Below are positions 42,434 to 53,251 of a stretch of DNA of 64,000 nt, one piece after another. Below the pieces are notes generated by a model that saw only the letters and a program-made list of their open reading frames with translations, had not been told where the DNA came from and searched no databases. Location: contig NZ_CP034449.1 of assembly GCF_003952425.1 (NCBI RefSeq), positions 3,286,001 through 3,350,000 on the forward strand, written 5' to 3'. This DNA is from Mesorhizobium sp. M2A.F.Ca.ET.046.03.2.1 (GTDB lineage: Bacteria > Pseudomonadota > Alphaproteobacteria > Rhizobiales > Rhizobiaceae). The translations under genes and the position numbers were made by a program. Numbering within the stretch: position 1 is the first letter of the stretch; each line of letters opens with the position of its first letter.

Positions 42434-43953
42434 CAGGCCGCCTCCTCGGTCTGCCCGGCGCCGGTCATCATCAAGCCGAGCCTGGTGACGGTGGCATCGG
42501 CGCTGATAAGCGTGCCGGCGATGCGGCCCTCATACATCACCGCGATGCGGTCCGAGAGCATCAGCAATTCCTCGAGGTCTTCGCCGATGACGATGATGCC
42601 GCAGCCTTTGGCGCGCATCGCGAGGAATTTCTCGTGGATGAAGCGGGCGGCGCCGATGTCGAGGCCGCGCGTCGGCTGCGAGACGATCAGCACTTTCGGG
42701 TCGAAGGCGAGCTCGCGTGCCAAAAGCGCCTTCTGCAGGTTGCCGCCGGAGAGCGCGCCGGCGCGCACCATCGGGCCAGGGCAGCGTATGTCGTAGGCCT
42801 TGATCTGTTCTTCGGCGAAGGCGCGGATCGCCGCCGGGTTGAGCAGGCCTTTGCGGCTGAAGGCCTCGGTGCCGATCCGCGGCAGAACCATGGAATCGGC
42901 TAGAGGCAGGTTGGTGACCAGTCCGGTGGTCATGCGGTCTTCCGGGATGCGGCCGAGGCCAAGCGCCTGCAGCTCGCGCGGCGAGAATTGCGTCGCCGTT
43001 TTGCCGGCTATCGTCATCGTGCCGGCCCTTGGCGGCAGCATGCCGGAGATGACATCGGCCAGCGCCCGCTGGCCGTTGCCGGAGACGCCGGCGATGCCGA
43101 GTATCTCGCCCGCCCGGACGACCAGCGAGACGTCGCGCAGCGGCGTGCCGGCATGGCCGGCGGTGGAAATGCCGTCGAGCGTCAGCACGGCGGCGCCGGG
43201 CGTCGAAGCCTCCTTGACCGGCGGGACGATTTCGTGGCCGCACATCAGTCTGGCCATCTCGGCCGAGGTGGTTTCTGCCGGGTGGTCGACGCGGCCGGCG
43301 ACCTTGCCATGGCGCAGCACGACGCAGCGATGGGTGAGCGCCCGGACCTCGTTCAGCTTATGCGAGATGAAGATGATGCCGAGCCCCTGCGCCGCCATCG
43401 AGCGCAGGGCGGCGAACAGGCCGTCTACTTCGCTTGGCGCCAGCACGGCAGTCGGCTCGTCGAGGATCAAAAGCTTCGCGCCGCGAAACAGCGCCTTGAT
43501 GATCTCCAGCCGCTGCTGCTCACCGACCGACAGCGCCGACACCGGCAGGTTCGGATCGAGGCTCAGCCCATACTGCCGGCTGATTTCGGTGAGCCGGGCG
43601 AGCCCGCGCGCACGGTCGATGCGGCCGGATTTGCCGGGAATGCCGATCAGCAGGTTTTCCAGCACCGTGAGGCGCGGCGCGAGGTGGAAATGCTGATGCA
43701 CCATGCCGATGCCGGCGGCGAGCGCATCGGCCGAATTGTGGATGGCGACGGGCCGTCCTTCGACCAGGATCTCGCCGGCGTCCGGCGCGTAGGCGCCGAA
43801 CAGCACGTTCATCAGCGTCGTCTTGCCTGCGCCATTCTCGCCAAGCAGGCCGAGGATTTCGCCGGGTGCGACGCTGAGGTCGACGGCCTCGTTCGCCTTG
43901 ACGGCGCCGAAGCTCTTGGTGATGCCGCGCATTTCGATGAGTGGGGCGGACAA
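42433..43953 (-). CDS. BMP-type (nucleoside) ABC transporter ATP-binding protein, double NBD
   Basis: 506 residues with two NBDs. The first has Walker A GENGAGKTTL, an LSVGEQQRLEIIKAL signature and LLILDEPTAVL. The second has a degenerate P-loop (AGVSGNGQRALADVI) with signature LSGGNLQKALLAREL and VLIVSQPTRGLD. VHQHFHLAPRLTVLENLLIG is characteristic of the YufO/NupO class. I chose the TTG at 43953 because AGGGAGCACCC precedes it; the ATG at 43932 would cut into the first strand. Substrate class inferred from family. Confidence 0.9.
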   Translation of the reverse strand: MSAPLIEMRGITKSFGAVKANEAVDLSVAPGEILGLLGENGAGKTTLMNVLFGAYAPDAGEILVEGRPVAIHNSADALAAGIGMVHQHFHLAPRLTVLENLLIGIPGKSGRIDRARGLARLTEISRQYGLSLDPNLPVSALSVGEQQRLEIIKALFRGAKLLILDEPTAVLAPSEVDGLFAALRSMAAQGLGIIFISHKLNEVRALTHRCVVLRHGKVAGRVDHPAETTSAEMARLMCGHEIVPPVKEASTPGAAVLTLDGISTAGHAGTPLRDVSLVVRAGEILGIAGVSGNGQRALADVISGMLPPRAGTMTIAGKTATQFSPRELQALGLGRIPEDRMTTGLVTNLPLADSMVLPRIGTEAFSRKGLLNPAAIRAFAEEQIKAYDIRCPGPMVRAGALSGGNLQKALLARELAFDPKVLIVSQPTRGLDIGAARFIHEKFLAMRAKGCGIIVIGEDLEELLMLSDRIAVMYEGRIAGTLISADATVTRLGLMMTGAGQTEEAA

Positions 43954-44003
43954 GGGTGCTCCCTGGATTTGCGATCCGGCTAACCGCGAAGGGCAGCGCT
44001 AGG

Positions 44004-44163
44004 CCCCCTCTCTGGCCTGCCGGCCATCTCCCCCTCAAGGGGGGAGATCAGATGTCACGCCGGCTTTCGCCAATCTCCGGCGTTGCAGGAAAAGCGCCGT
44101 CGCCGAAACTGCCGATCTCCCCCCTTGAGGGGGAGATGTCCGGCAGGACAGAGAGGGGGGCCT
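44004..44163. repeat. Short palindromic intergenic repeat, copy 5 (type I)
   Basis: Ends are CCCCCTCTCTGGCCTGCCGG and an inverted CCGGCAGGACAGAGAGGGGG, with inner CCCCTCAAGGGGGGAGATC and its inverse. It lies between the BMP binding-protein stop (22 bp away) and the ATPase gene, inside the operon. Confidence 0.87.
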
Positions 44164-44184
44164 CGCGCCACCCTCAAAAATGCA

Positions 44185-45210
44185 TCAATCCGAAACCGGC
44201 GTGTTCTCGTCGACGTCGACGCGGAAATTGCCTTCGAGGATCTCGGCCTTTTTCTTCTCGACCAGTTCCTTCACCTCGGCGGGCAGCGTCTTGTCGAACT
44301 TGTGGTAGGGCGCCAGATACGAGCCGCCCTTGGCCATGCGCGAGAAATCGCCATAGTCCTGCGCGGTGAAGACGCCGGCCTTGACCAGCTTGATCGCCTG
44401 CTCGACCGTCGGATACATGTCCCAGACCGGGCCTGTGATCACCGTATCCGGCCCGAGGCTCGACTGGTCGGACATGTTGGAGATGGCGTAGATCTTCTTC
44501 TCCACTGCCGCCTCGATGACGCCGAAGCGCTCGGCATAGATGACGTCGACGCCGGCGTCGATCTGCGCGACGGCCGCTTCCTTGGCCTTGGGCGGATCGA
44601 AGAAGGAGCCGATGAAGGCGACCTTCTTCTTGACGTTCGGATTGACCTCCTTGGCTCCGGCGAAGAAGGCGTTGACCAGGCGGTTCACTTCCGGAATGCC
44701 CATCGCCGCGACCGCGCCGACCGTGCCGGACTTCGACATCTTTCCGGCGATCATGCCGGAGAGATAGGCCGGCTCATGGATCCAGTTGTCGAAGACGCCG
44801 AAATTCGGCTCGGCCGGGCCGGCGCCGGAGCCGAACAGCCATGCGGTTTTCGGGAACTGCTTGGCCGTGCGGCGTGATTCGCGCTCGGCGGCAAAGGCGT
44901 CGCCCAGCACCAGCTGGTAGCCACCTTGCGCATATTCGCGCATGACGCGGCTGAAGTCGGCGGTCTGCACCTTTTCCGACCATTTGTATTCGATGCCCAG
45001 TTCCTTCTCGGCCTTCTGCAGGGCGACATGGATCTGGTTGTCCCACGGCTCCTCGATCGGCGTGGCGAAGATCGCCGCCACCTTCAGCTTCTTGTCCTTG
45101 GCGAAGGCCGCGCTGGGCAGCACGGTGGCCGCGAGGCCGAGCGCGCCAAGTTCCAGCAGGTTGCGCCGCGACAGGCCGGCGCGTTGCGTTTTGCTACGGT
45201 CGTTTTCCAT
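44185..45210 (-). CDS. BMP family ABC transporter substrate-binding lipoprotein-like protein
   Basis: 341 residues. GAGGGG precedes the ATG at 45210. The signal contains a twin-arginine-like SRRNLLELGALGLAA and ends SAAFA. The Bmp/Med domain is complete: IFATPIEEPWDNQIHVALQKAEKELGI, GVFDNWIHEPAYLSGMIAGK and VDVIYAERFGVIEAA. There is no lipobox Cys, unlike the Gram-positive BmpA-type lipoproteins. It is predicted to bind purine nucleosides or related compounds and feed the importer that follows on the same strand. Confidence 0.9.
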   Translation of the reverse strand: MENDRSKTQRAGLSRRNLLELGALGLAATVLPSAAFAKDKKLKVAAIFATPIEEPWDNQIHVALQKAEKELGIEYKWSEKVQTADFSRVMREYAQGGYQLVLGDAFAAERESRRTAKQFPKTAWLFGSGAGPAEPNFGVFDNWIHEPAYLSGMIAGKMSKSGTVGAVAAMGIPEVNRLVNAFFAGAKEVNPNVKKKVAFIGSFFDPPKAKEAAVAQIDAGVDVIYAERFGVIEAAVEKKIYAISNMSDQSSLGPDTVITGPVWDMYPTVEQAIKLVKAGVFTAQDYGDFSRMAKGGSYLAPYHKFDKTLPAEVKELVEKKKAEILEGNFRVDVDENTPVSD

Positions 45211-45511
45211 GAAGTGCCCCTCTGTTCGACAGCCGTGTCGAGCCGGCCGTTCCAAAAATGTCAGACGCCGGGGACTATGGAACGGTGGGTGAGATTTGTC
45301 CACATGGTCAAATTTGGTTGCGCTTTCGCGTTCGTCATCCACGGGCGGGGCAAGGAGCGAAGCGACGCGCGCAGACCCGAGGATCCGCTCCTCAACGGCG
45401 CAGAACCAGCAACGGCTGCGCCAATGCCTGTTCTGCACCGTCGCATTCTTCGCTTGAAGTTCCGGCATGGATTCCAGGGTCTACGCTTCGCTTCGCCCTG
45501 GAATGACGAAG
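45211..45511. other. 301-bp intergenic region with partial type II repeat
   Basis: This is the upstream region of the BMP operon. No gene is seen. From about 45332 it is occupied by type II repeat copy B, leaving about 120 bp for the promoter, in which I see no convincing -35/-10 pair. Confidence 0.55.
45332..45511. repeat. Type II intergenic repeat, copy B (diverged)
   Basis: Shares CCCTGGAATGACGAAGTT, GGCATGGATTCCAGGGTCTA and GGAGCGAAGCGACGCG with copies A (30809) and C (47704), but with a different centre. The last bases abut the TAA stop of the neighbouring fatty-acid-oxidation gene. Confidence 0.75.
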
Positions 45512-47584
<2,073 letters not shown>

Positions 47585-48065
47585 GCGGAACCTCCCGAGA
47601 CCGGCTGCAATCGGAACACGGGTTTACTAGGCCGGCCCGTGAATGGAAACCCGAACCAGACTTGGCGCAATGGTTAGTTGAGAGCGGCTGGTTTCCCGAC
47701 AAAGGGATTTTGAAAGGTTGGCTGCGTTTTGCGTTGGCAGGCGGTATGCGTTGGAGATTGGCAGAAACGTCCATCGCGATCGTCATTCCAGGGCGGAGCA
47801 GGAGCGAAGCTCCGTCGCGAAGACCCTGGAATCCATGCCGTTACCTTGATCCAAGAGCGCAGCGGAGCAGAATTCTGCACCGTGAGAGGCGCGCCTGCAT
47901 AACGGCATGGATTCTATGGTCTGCGCCGCGTCGCATCGCTCCTTGCTCCGCCATAGAATGACGAAGTTGGGGCGGCTGCAGCCAATCCCCGGCGTTTGCG
48001 CTGATTTTCACGGGCGGCGGAAAATCGACACCAAGACAAACTTTCAAAAGCCCTGTGCAGCGCCA
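47585..48065. other. 481-bp intergenic region with type II repeat
   Basis: Holds type II repeat copy C (47704-48007) and short flanks. No gene is supported; the short frames here are mirror images of the repeat in copy A. Confidence 0.6.
47704..48007. repeat. Type II intergenic repeat, copy C
   Basis: About 300 bp; the inverse of copy A (30809-31080) with high identity over both ends. It carries about 30 bp more in the centre, including AGCGCAGCGGAGCAGAATTC. Copies A and C are 17 kb apart in opposite orientation. Confidence 0.87.
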
Positions 48066-48656
48066 CTAGTTATCCACCCGGCCGAAGGGCGGCACGTCGC
48101 CGATCACTTCGCGCTTGTCCTTGCCGCAGACGAAGGTCTTGGCTTTCTCATCCGCCAGCTTGCGCGCCTGATCGTTGGCCTGTGGGTTGCCGGTGGCCAA
48201 AACCAGGCCGACGGTGCAGCCCTGATGCTCTTCCGGTTGCGCGACCTTGGCGACGACCAGCACGTCGGTCGATTCCTTGTCGTCCTCGGGGTTGCTGACC
48301 GAGCGGCGATGGATGGCGGCGAAAGGGATGGCGATGTCGCCATTGGTCTCGATGCGCCATTCCACTTTCGGGCCTGAGCCGTTGAAGGCAGTGAAGCTCT
48401 CCCAGACCGCGGTCATGTCGTCGGACGGAAAGCCGTAATAGACGGATTCGCGCGCGTCGTCGTAGCCGATCAGCACCGGGTAGCCGCGATAGCCTGAGCA
48501 GACGAGGCTCGCCCAGTCGCCGTCGCCTTCCGCGGCCTGGGCATAGGTCACGCAGTCCTTCTTCGAATCGAGATCGGTGTAGGCGCTGGAGATGTCGCCG
48601 GCCTGGGCCGCCTGGCAGAAACCGGCAAGCGCAAGCGGGATCAGAAGGGCACGCAT
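48066..48656 (-). CDS. Exported protein of unknown function
   Basis: 196 residues. Signal peptide 1-19 (MRALLIPLALAGFCQAAQA). Mature part with four or more Cys (KKDCVTYAQ, LVCSGYRG, QGCTVGLVL, FVCGKD), suggesting disulfides in the periplasm, and conserved-looking WRIETNGDIAIPFAAIHRRSV. ATG 48656 is at suitable distance from GGAG. Similar to hypothetical proteins common in Rhizobiales; the role is unknown. It is downstream of the TetR gene on the same strand. Confidence 0.72.
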   Translation of the reverse strand: MRALLIPLALAGFCQAAQAGDISSAYTDLDSKKDCVTYAQAAEGDGDWASLVCSGYRGYPVLIGYDDARESVYYGFPSDDMTAVWESFTAFNGSGPKVEWRIETNGDIAIPFAAIHRRSVSNPEDDKESTDVLVVAKVAQPEEHQGCTVGLVLATGNPQANDQARKLADEKAKTFVCGKDKREVIGDVPPFGRVDN

Positions 48657-48701
48657 CGATGGCAACTCCGTTTCGAGCTGCCGGAAGCGTAACGCCGTCC
48701 G

Positions 48702-49310
48702 CTATTTCTTCAAGCTGGCTTCGATCAAGAGGTCGGCGTTGCGGGCGACCGACGCCGCCGGTCCGCCATGGCCGAAAAGCTGGCCGCTGATATAGGCGCC
48801 CTCGATGAGCAGCAGCAGCCCGTCGCCCAGCGTGTCGGAATCCGCCGCACCCATCGCGGCGGCCATGGCGCGCAGGCGCCGGCGCAATTCCTGCTTGTTG
48901 TTTTCGCTGACGATGCGGGCCGGGTGACCACGCTCAGGATATTCCACCGCCGCGTTGGTCATGCCGCAGCCGCGATAGTCCGGCTTTTGCGTGCGTTTGC
49001 CGACGCGGGTCAGGAAGGCGATGATCTGGGCGCGCTGATTGCCGGGATGTGCGTCCACCGCCTCGTCGAAGCGTTCCCAGAATTCGAGGTCGTATTTGCG
49101 CAGATAGGAGGCGGCGAGCTCATCCTTGGACGGGAAACTGCGATAGAGGCTGGGCTTTGTGACGCCGGCGCGCCTGACGATCTCGTCGACGCCGATCGCC
49201 CTGATGCCCTCGCGGTAGAACAGGTCGCGCGCCACGTCGAGAATCTTGTCGGCGGCCCTCGGGGCGGGGGCCGTGTTCAACGACGCTTCAATTTTATTGT
49301 CCGATGGCAT
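48702..49310 (-). CDS. TetR/AcrR family transcriptional regulator
   Basis: 202 residues. N-terminal HTH (about 20-65): AADKILDVARDLFYREGIRAIGVDEIVRRAGVTKPSLYRSFPSKDEL. The C-terminal ligand domain resembles TetR_C members that sense small hydrophobic molecules. Start at ATG 49310, with the regulatory inverted repeat between it and the divergent MFS gene. It most likely represses the transporter and itself through that repeat, with the transported compound as inducer. Confidence 0.9.
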   Translation of the reverse strand: MPSDNKIEASLNTAPAPRAADKILDVARDLFYREGIRAIGVDEIVRRAGVTKPSLYRSFPSKDELAASYLRKYDLEFWERFDEAVDAHPGNQRAQIIAFLTRVGKRTQKPDYRGCGMTNAAVEYPERGHPARIVSENNKQELRRRLRAMAAAMGAADSDTLGDGLLLLIEGAYISGQLFGHGGPAASVARNADLLIEASLKK

Positions 49311-49322
49311 GCAGACGACTCG

Positions 49323-49352
49323 CTTGACAATGTTACTGACCGGTACGTATGT
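49323..49352 (+). promoter_or_regulatory. Promoter of the MFS gene
   Basis: CTTGAC (49323-49328) with GTATGT (49347-49352) at 18 bp fits the rhizobial CTTGAC-N17/18-CTATAT form. The -35 to -10 spacer contains the first operator arm, so TetR binding would block polymerase. Confidence 0.6.
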
Positions 49353-49390
49353 ATGGTGCCATCCCATTGCAACGTACCGGTCAGTAACAT
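49330..49390. promoter_or_regulatory. TetR operator: perfect 19-bp inverted repeat
   Basis: ATGTTACTGACCGGTACGT (49330-49348) and its exact reverse complement (49372-49390) flank a 23-bp spacer, with arm centres 42 bp apart (four helical turns). Each arm contains the pseudo-palindrome TACTGACCGGTA, of TetR/AcrR operator type, so each arm is probably one dimer site. The second arm includes the first two bases of the MFS ATG. Confidence 0.85.
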
Positions 49391-50672
49391 GATAGCTCAA
49401 TCCCGTCCGTTTGGCCAGCGCTACGCCTTCGTCGTTGTCGCGGTCATCTTTCTTTGTCTTTTGATTGCAGCAGGGCTTCGTTCAGCGCCGTCAGTCATGA
49501 TGCTGCCGCTGGAAGAGAGCTTCGGCTGGCGGCGCGACATCGTCTCGCTGGCTGCCGCGATTGGCATCTTCCTCTATGGTCTGACCGGACCGTTTGCCGC
49601 GGCGTTGATGGAGCGGATCGGGCTGCGCCGCACGCTGCTTGCCGCGCTGATGATCATGTCGGGCTCCACCGCGCTCAGCCTGCTGATGACCAAGCCGTGG
49701 CATCTGCTGATCACCTGGGGAGTGTTTTCAGGCATCGGTTCGGGCGCGGTCGCGACCGTGCTCGGCGCAACAATCGTCAACCGTTGGTTCAAGACCAATC
49801 GCGGCCTGGTGATGGGGTTGATGTCCGCCTCCAGCGCTACCGGCCTGCTGGTGTTCTTGCCGCTGCTTGCCTCGCTGGCCCAGTCGGGAGGTTGGAAGCC
49901 AGTCGCCATAGCGATCGCGATCGCCACCGCTGCTCTCGTGCCGCTGGTCTTTCTGCTGGTGCCGGAACGCCCGGCCTCGATCGGTCAGGTGCGCTATGGC
50001 GCCGATGCCGACGACGTGCCGCCGGTGTCGCCCGCATCGCAGGGCAATTTCCTGGCGCATACGCTGAACACGCTGCGCCGCGCCGCCGGCACACGGGTGT
50101 TCTGGTATCTCTTCGCCACCTTCTTCGTCTGCGGCTTCACCACCAACGGCCTCGTCGGCACGCATCTTATCGCCTTTTGCGGCGACATGGGCATCGGGGA
50201 GGTGCAGGCGGCCGGGCTGTTGTCGATGATGGGTATTTTCGACCTGATCGGCACCACCCTGTCCGGCTGGCTCACCGACCGTTTCGATCCGCGCAAGCTG
50301 CTCGGCGTCTACTATGCCGTGCGCGGCCTGTCGCTGATCTATCTGCCTTATTCCGGCTTCTCGGCGACCAGCCTGATCATCTTCGCCGTGCTCTACGGGC
50401 TCGACTGGATCGCCACCGTGCCGCCGACGCTCCGGCTCGCCAACGAAGCCTTCGGCGACCGTAGCGGGCCGATCGTGTTCGGCTGGATCGTCGCCGGCCA
50501 CCAAGTGGGCGCAGCGGCGGCTGCAGCCTTCGGCGGCACGATGCGCGAGTTGCAGGGCAATTACGAACTGGCCTTCCTGATCGCCGGCATGACGGGCATC
50601 GCGGCGGCCTGTATCTCGCTGCTGATCAATACGACCAAGCCGGCATTCGAGCCGGAGCCGCAGGCGGCTTGA
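49389..50672 (+). CDS. Major facilitator superfamily transporter (OFA/MFS-1-like)
   Basis: 427 residues, 12 predicted helices. The intracellular loop 2-3 motif region is GPFAAALMERIGLRRTLLAA, and the second half has SGWLTDRFDPRKLLGVYYAVRG, a second loop motif. Such proteins resemble the monocarboxylate/oxalate-formate class but the substrate is open. Start at ATG 49389: no clear Shine-Dalgarno site is visible between the promoter and this codon, so the start is only reasonably likely. Regulated by the divergent TetR through the inverted repeat. Confidence 0.9.
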   Translation: MIAQSRPFGQRYAFVVVAVIFLCLLIAAGLRSAPSVMMLPLEESFGWRRDIVSLAAAIGIFLYGLTGPFAAALMERIGLRRTLLAALMIMSGSTALSLLMTKPWHLLITWGVFSGIGSGAVATVLGATIVNRWFKTNRGLVMGLMSASSATGLLVFLPLLASLAQSGGWKPVAIAIAIATAALVPLVFLLVPERPASIGQVRYGADADDVPPVSPASQGNFLAHTLNTLRRAAGTRVFWYLFATFFVCGFTTNGLVGTHLIAFCGDMGIGEVQAAGLLSMMGIFDLIGTTLSGWLTDRFDPRKLLGVYYAVRGLSLIYLPYSGFSATSLIIFAVLYGLDWIATVPPTLRLANEAFGDRSGPIVFGWIVAGHQVGAAAAAAFGGTMRELQGNYELAFLIAGMTGIAAACISLLINTTKPAFEPEPQAA

Positions 50673-50678
50673 GCTGCC

Positions 50679-50872
50679 AATCTCACCCCTTGTGGGGGAG
50701 ATGCCCGGCAGGGCAGAGGGGGGCGCTGTCCCGCCGACTTGTCAGTTGAATTGCAGCCAATCAAAGCCGTCGGCCAGAAGCTCGAACAGGCCGTTCCTGA
50801 GAAGTTGGCGATCCTTCGCGCCCCCCTCTGGCCTGCCGGCCATCTTCCCCACAAGGGGGGAGATCAGCAGTT
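50679..50872. repeat. Short palindromic intergenic repeat, copy 6 (type I)
   Basis: Arms CAATCTCACCCCTTGTGGGG and its inverse near 50850-50870, with CCGGCAGGGCAGAGGGGGGC and an inverted partner (GCCCCCCTCTGGCCTGCCGG). Located 7 bp after the MFS stop. Confidence 0.85.
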
Positions 50873-50879
50873 CTGTCGA

Positions 50880-50897
50880 CTGTTATCAAAACTTCAT
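50880..50897 (+). promoter_or_regulatory. Possible Pho box upstream of phoD
   Basis: CTGTTATCAAAACTTCAT resembles the PhoB box (two CTGTCAT-like 7-mers 11 bp apart): 6 of 7 in the first and 4 of 7 in the second half. It is 72-89 bp before the ATG. The fit is moderate and needs testing. Confidence 0.35.
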
Positions 50898-50968
50898 GGT
50901 TCCGAGACACGCCTGAAACATTGAGGCGAGAGCTTGGCGGTCCCGTTCAAAGCCATCCGGAGACAGCC

Positions 50969-52543
50969 ATGGACAAGCTTTCCCTTACCCGCCGCGCTTT
51001 CGTCACCTCGGCCAGCGCCTTCGGCCTTGTCGGCGCCTCCGGTCTGGCGCTGCCCTATTATTCCCGCGCCAGCCAGCGGCCGGCCTTCACGCATGGCGTG
51101 CAGTCCGGCGACGTCGACGCCACGTCCGGCATGGTGTGGACGCGCACCGACCGGCCCGCGCGCGTTATGTATGAAGTGTCGACCACCGAAAGTTTTGCAA
51201 ACGCCACAAGGCTCGCGCCGCTCGATACGTCGCCGGCCAGCGACTGCACGGTGAAGCGGCTGCTCACCGATCTCGCCTCCGACCAGGACATCTTCTACCG
51301 CATGATCGCGGCCGACCTGTCCGACATCAACGCCGTCTCCGAGCCGATCGTCGGCCGTTTCCGCACCGCGCCGTCCTCGAAGCGCGACGTGCGCTTCGCC
51401 TGGTCAGGCGACACCGCCGGCCAGGGCTGGGGCATCGACGAGACCGGCATGAAGACCTATTCGACCATCGCCAAGCACACGCCGGACTTCTTCCTGCATT
51501 CGGGCGACACGATCTATGCCGACGGCGCGCTGAAGGACGAGGTCGACCTGCCCGGCGGCGGCAAGTGGAAGAACGTTGTCATGCTCGACGGCAAGCGCAA
51601 GGTCGCCGAGACGCTGGACGAATATCGCGACCAGTGGAAATACAACATGATGGACAAGCATGTGCTTGCCCTCTCGGCCATCTGCCCGACCTTCTACCAA
51701 TGGGACGACCACGAGGTGCTCAACAACTGGTCGGACTCGAAGGACCTCAGCAAGGACGACCGCTACAAGGAAAAGTCGATCCATGTGCTGGCGGCCAGGG
51801 CCGCGCGCGCCTTCCATGAGATGACCACCATCCGTTACGAGCCGTCGGAGCCGGGCCGCGTCTACCGCAAGATCTCGCATGGGCCGCTGCTCGACGTGTT
51901 CTTCCTCGACATGCGCTCCTATCGCGGCCCGAACGGCGCCAACCTGGATGAAACGCTGACGCCGAAGTCGCGCATGATCGGCGAAGAGCAGTCCAAGTGG
52001 CTGAAGCGCGAGCTGGCAAACTCGAAGGCGACGTGGAAGGTCATCGCCGCCGACATGCCGCTCGGCCTCGTCGTCTGGGACGACGCGGCGAAGAAGGCCG
52101 GCTTCGAGGCCGTCAGCAACAACGACAACGGCAAGCCGAAGGGGCGCGAGCTCGAATTCGCCGATGTGCTGCGCTTCATCAAGACTGCCGGCATCACCAA
52201 CACCGTCTGGCTCACCGCCGACGTGCACTACACGGCGGCGCATTACTACAACCCCGGCAAGGCGCAGTTCCAGGATTTCAATCCGTTCTGGGAATTCGTG
52301 TCCGGCCCGATCCATGCCGGCACCTTCGGCCCCAACGACCTCGACATGACCTTCGGGCCGGAGCTGAAATTCATCAAGGCGCCGACCGCCGAGCAGGGCC
52401 AGAACCTGCCGCCGTCGGCCGGCCTGCAGTTCTTCGGGCTGGTCGATATTTCGGGTGCGACGGAGCAGCTCACGGTGCGGCTGATGGATCGCGACGACAA
52501 CGAGCTTTACAAGGTGACGCTGGACCCGGTGCGATCGGCTTGA
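50969..52543 (+). CDS. phoD: Alkaline phosphatase D (PhoD) family phosphodiesterase/phosphatase
   Basis: 524 residues. Tat signal TRRAFVTSASAFGLVGASG, then an N-terminal Ig-like domain (about 40-150) and a metallophosphatase core: FAWSGDTAGQGWGIDETGMKTY, HSGDTIYADG, WDDHEVLNNW, VFFLDMRSYRG and WLTADVHYTAAHYYNP, carrying the Fe/Ca ligands. It releases phosphate from phosphodiesters and monoesters in the periplasm. The start at 50969 follows GGAGA. Phosphate-limitation control is suggested by the moderate Pho-box match upstream. Confidence 0.93.
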   Translation: MDKLSLTRRAFVTSASAFGLVGASGLALPYYSRASQRPAFTHGVQSGDVDATSGMVWTRTDRPARVMYEVSTTESFANATRLAPLDTSPASDCTVKRLLTDLASDQDIFYRMIAADLSDINAVSEPIVGRFRTAPSSKRDVRFAWSGDTAGQGWGIDETGMKTYSTIAKHTPDFFLHSGDTIYADGALKDEVDLPGGGKWKNVVMLDGKRKVAETLDEYRDQWKYNMMDKHVLALSAICPTFYQWDDHEVLNNWSDSKDLSKDDRYKEKSIHVLAARAARAFHEMTTIRYEPSEPGRVYRKISHGPLLDVFFLDMRSYRGPNGANLDETLTPKSRMIGEEQSKWLKRELANSKATWKVIAADMPLGLVVWDDAAKKAGFEAVSNNDNGKPKGRELEFADVLRFIKTAGITNTVWLTADVHYTAAHYYNPGKAQFQDFNPFWEFVSGPIHAGTFGPNDLDMTFGPELKFIKAPTAEQGQNLPPSAGLQFFGLVDISGATEQLTVRLMDRDDNELYKVTLDPVRSA

Positions 52544-52557
52544 AGTGAAAGTTGGAA

Positions 52558-52745
52558 CCGTCGGCGGGACAGCGCCCCCCTCTGACCTGCCGGCCATCTC
52601 CCCCACTTGGGGGGAGATCAGCAGCTTTGGCGCCTCGCTCCTTCGGCAACGTCGGCGATTGGCGAAATCAAACGCGACAGCCAACTCCATCAAGTGGGAC
52701 TCAAGTGGGGGAGATGTCCGGTAGGACAGGGGGCGCGAAGGATCG
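52558..52745. repeat. Short palindromic intergenic repeat, copy 7 (type I)
   Basis: Begins with GCGGGACAGCGCCCCCCTCT and CCACTTGGGGGGAGATC, and ends with the partial inverse CAAGTGGGGGAGATGTCCGG and GGACAGGGGGCGCGA. It lies 15 bp after the phoD stop and just before the convergent gene at 52769. Confidence 0.83.
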
Positions 52746-52768
52746 CTACGTTTGCGGTATTGAGAGCG

Positions 52769-53056
52769 TCAATCCGGATAACAAGCGCGCGGAATGTTCG
52801 GCCAGACCGCGGTGTCGCAATTGGCATCCTTCTGGCGCTGCTTGAAGGCGGCGCTGACCGGGCCGGTGACGATCGGGTCGACGCCGTCGGGGGCATCGGC
52901 GAACATCTGCTGCGCCGTTTGGGCATCGGGCGGCGAGATCGGATCGGCTTGCCTGAGCGCAGCCGCGGACTGCGCGGCGCCCGCCGCGACGAGCAGGCCA
53001 AGCGCCGCCCACGCGAAAACCGGACGCAATCTGGACATCTGATCGGTCATGAACAT
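52769..53056 (-). CDS. Small exported protein, unknown function
   Basis: 95 residues. One hydrophobic N-terminal segment (VFAWAALGLLVAAGAAQSAAA) is probably a signal or anchor. The mature part ends KDANCDTAVWPNIPRACYPD, where a two-Cys WPN(I)xxxC motif recurs in many small rhizobial exported proteins. ATG 53056 was taken as the first of two close ATGs (53056, 53050). Function unknown. Confidence 0.68.
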   Translation of the reverse strand: MFMTDQMSRLRPVFAWAALGLLVAAGAAQSAAALRQADPISPPDAQTAQQMFADAPDGVDPIVTGPVSAAFKQRQKDANCDTAVWPNIPRACYPD

Positions 53057-53251
53057 GAAATCGCCCGGCCCCTCAAAGGTTCCGCCTTGGTTAACAGAAT
53101 CATTTCACACCAAGACGTTTAAGAATCAGTGACCATTATTTGGGGTCGGGCCTCCCCTTTCGCAAATGCGAAAAACCTTGTATGAGCCGCGCAACCGAAA
53201 AAGGCGGCGCTTGTTAAGCCTGCCGCCTGCAACGTTCCCGAGACCAGAAAA

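Noticed and set aside
47674-48047. Short open frames in the type II repeat copy C, mirrored in copy A
   Set aside because: They are present in both copies only because the DNA repeat is duplicated; no start signals, and the frames differ in length and end.
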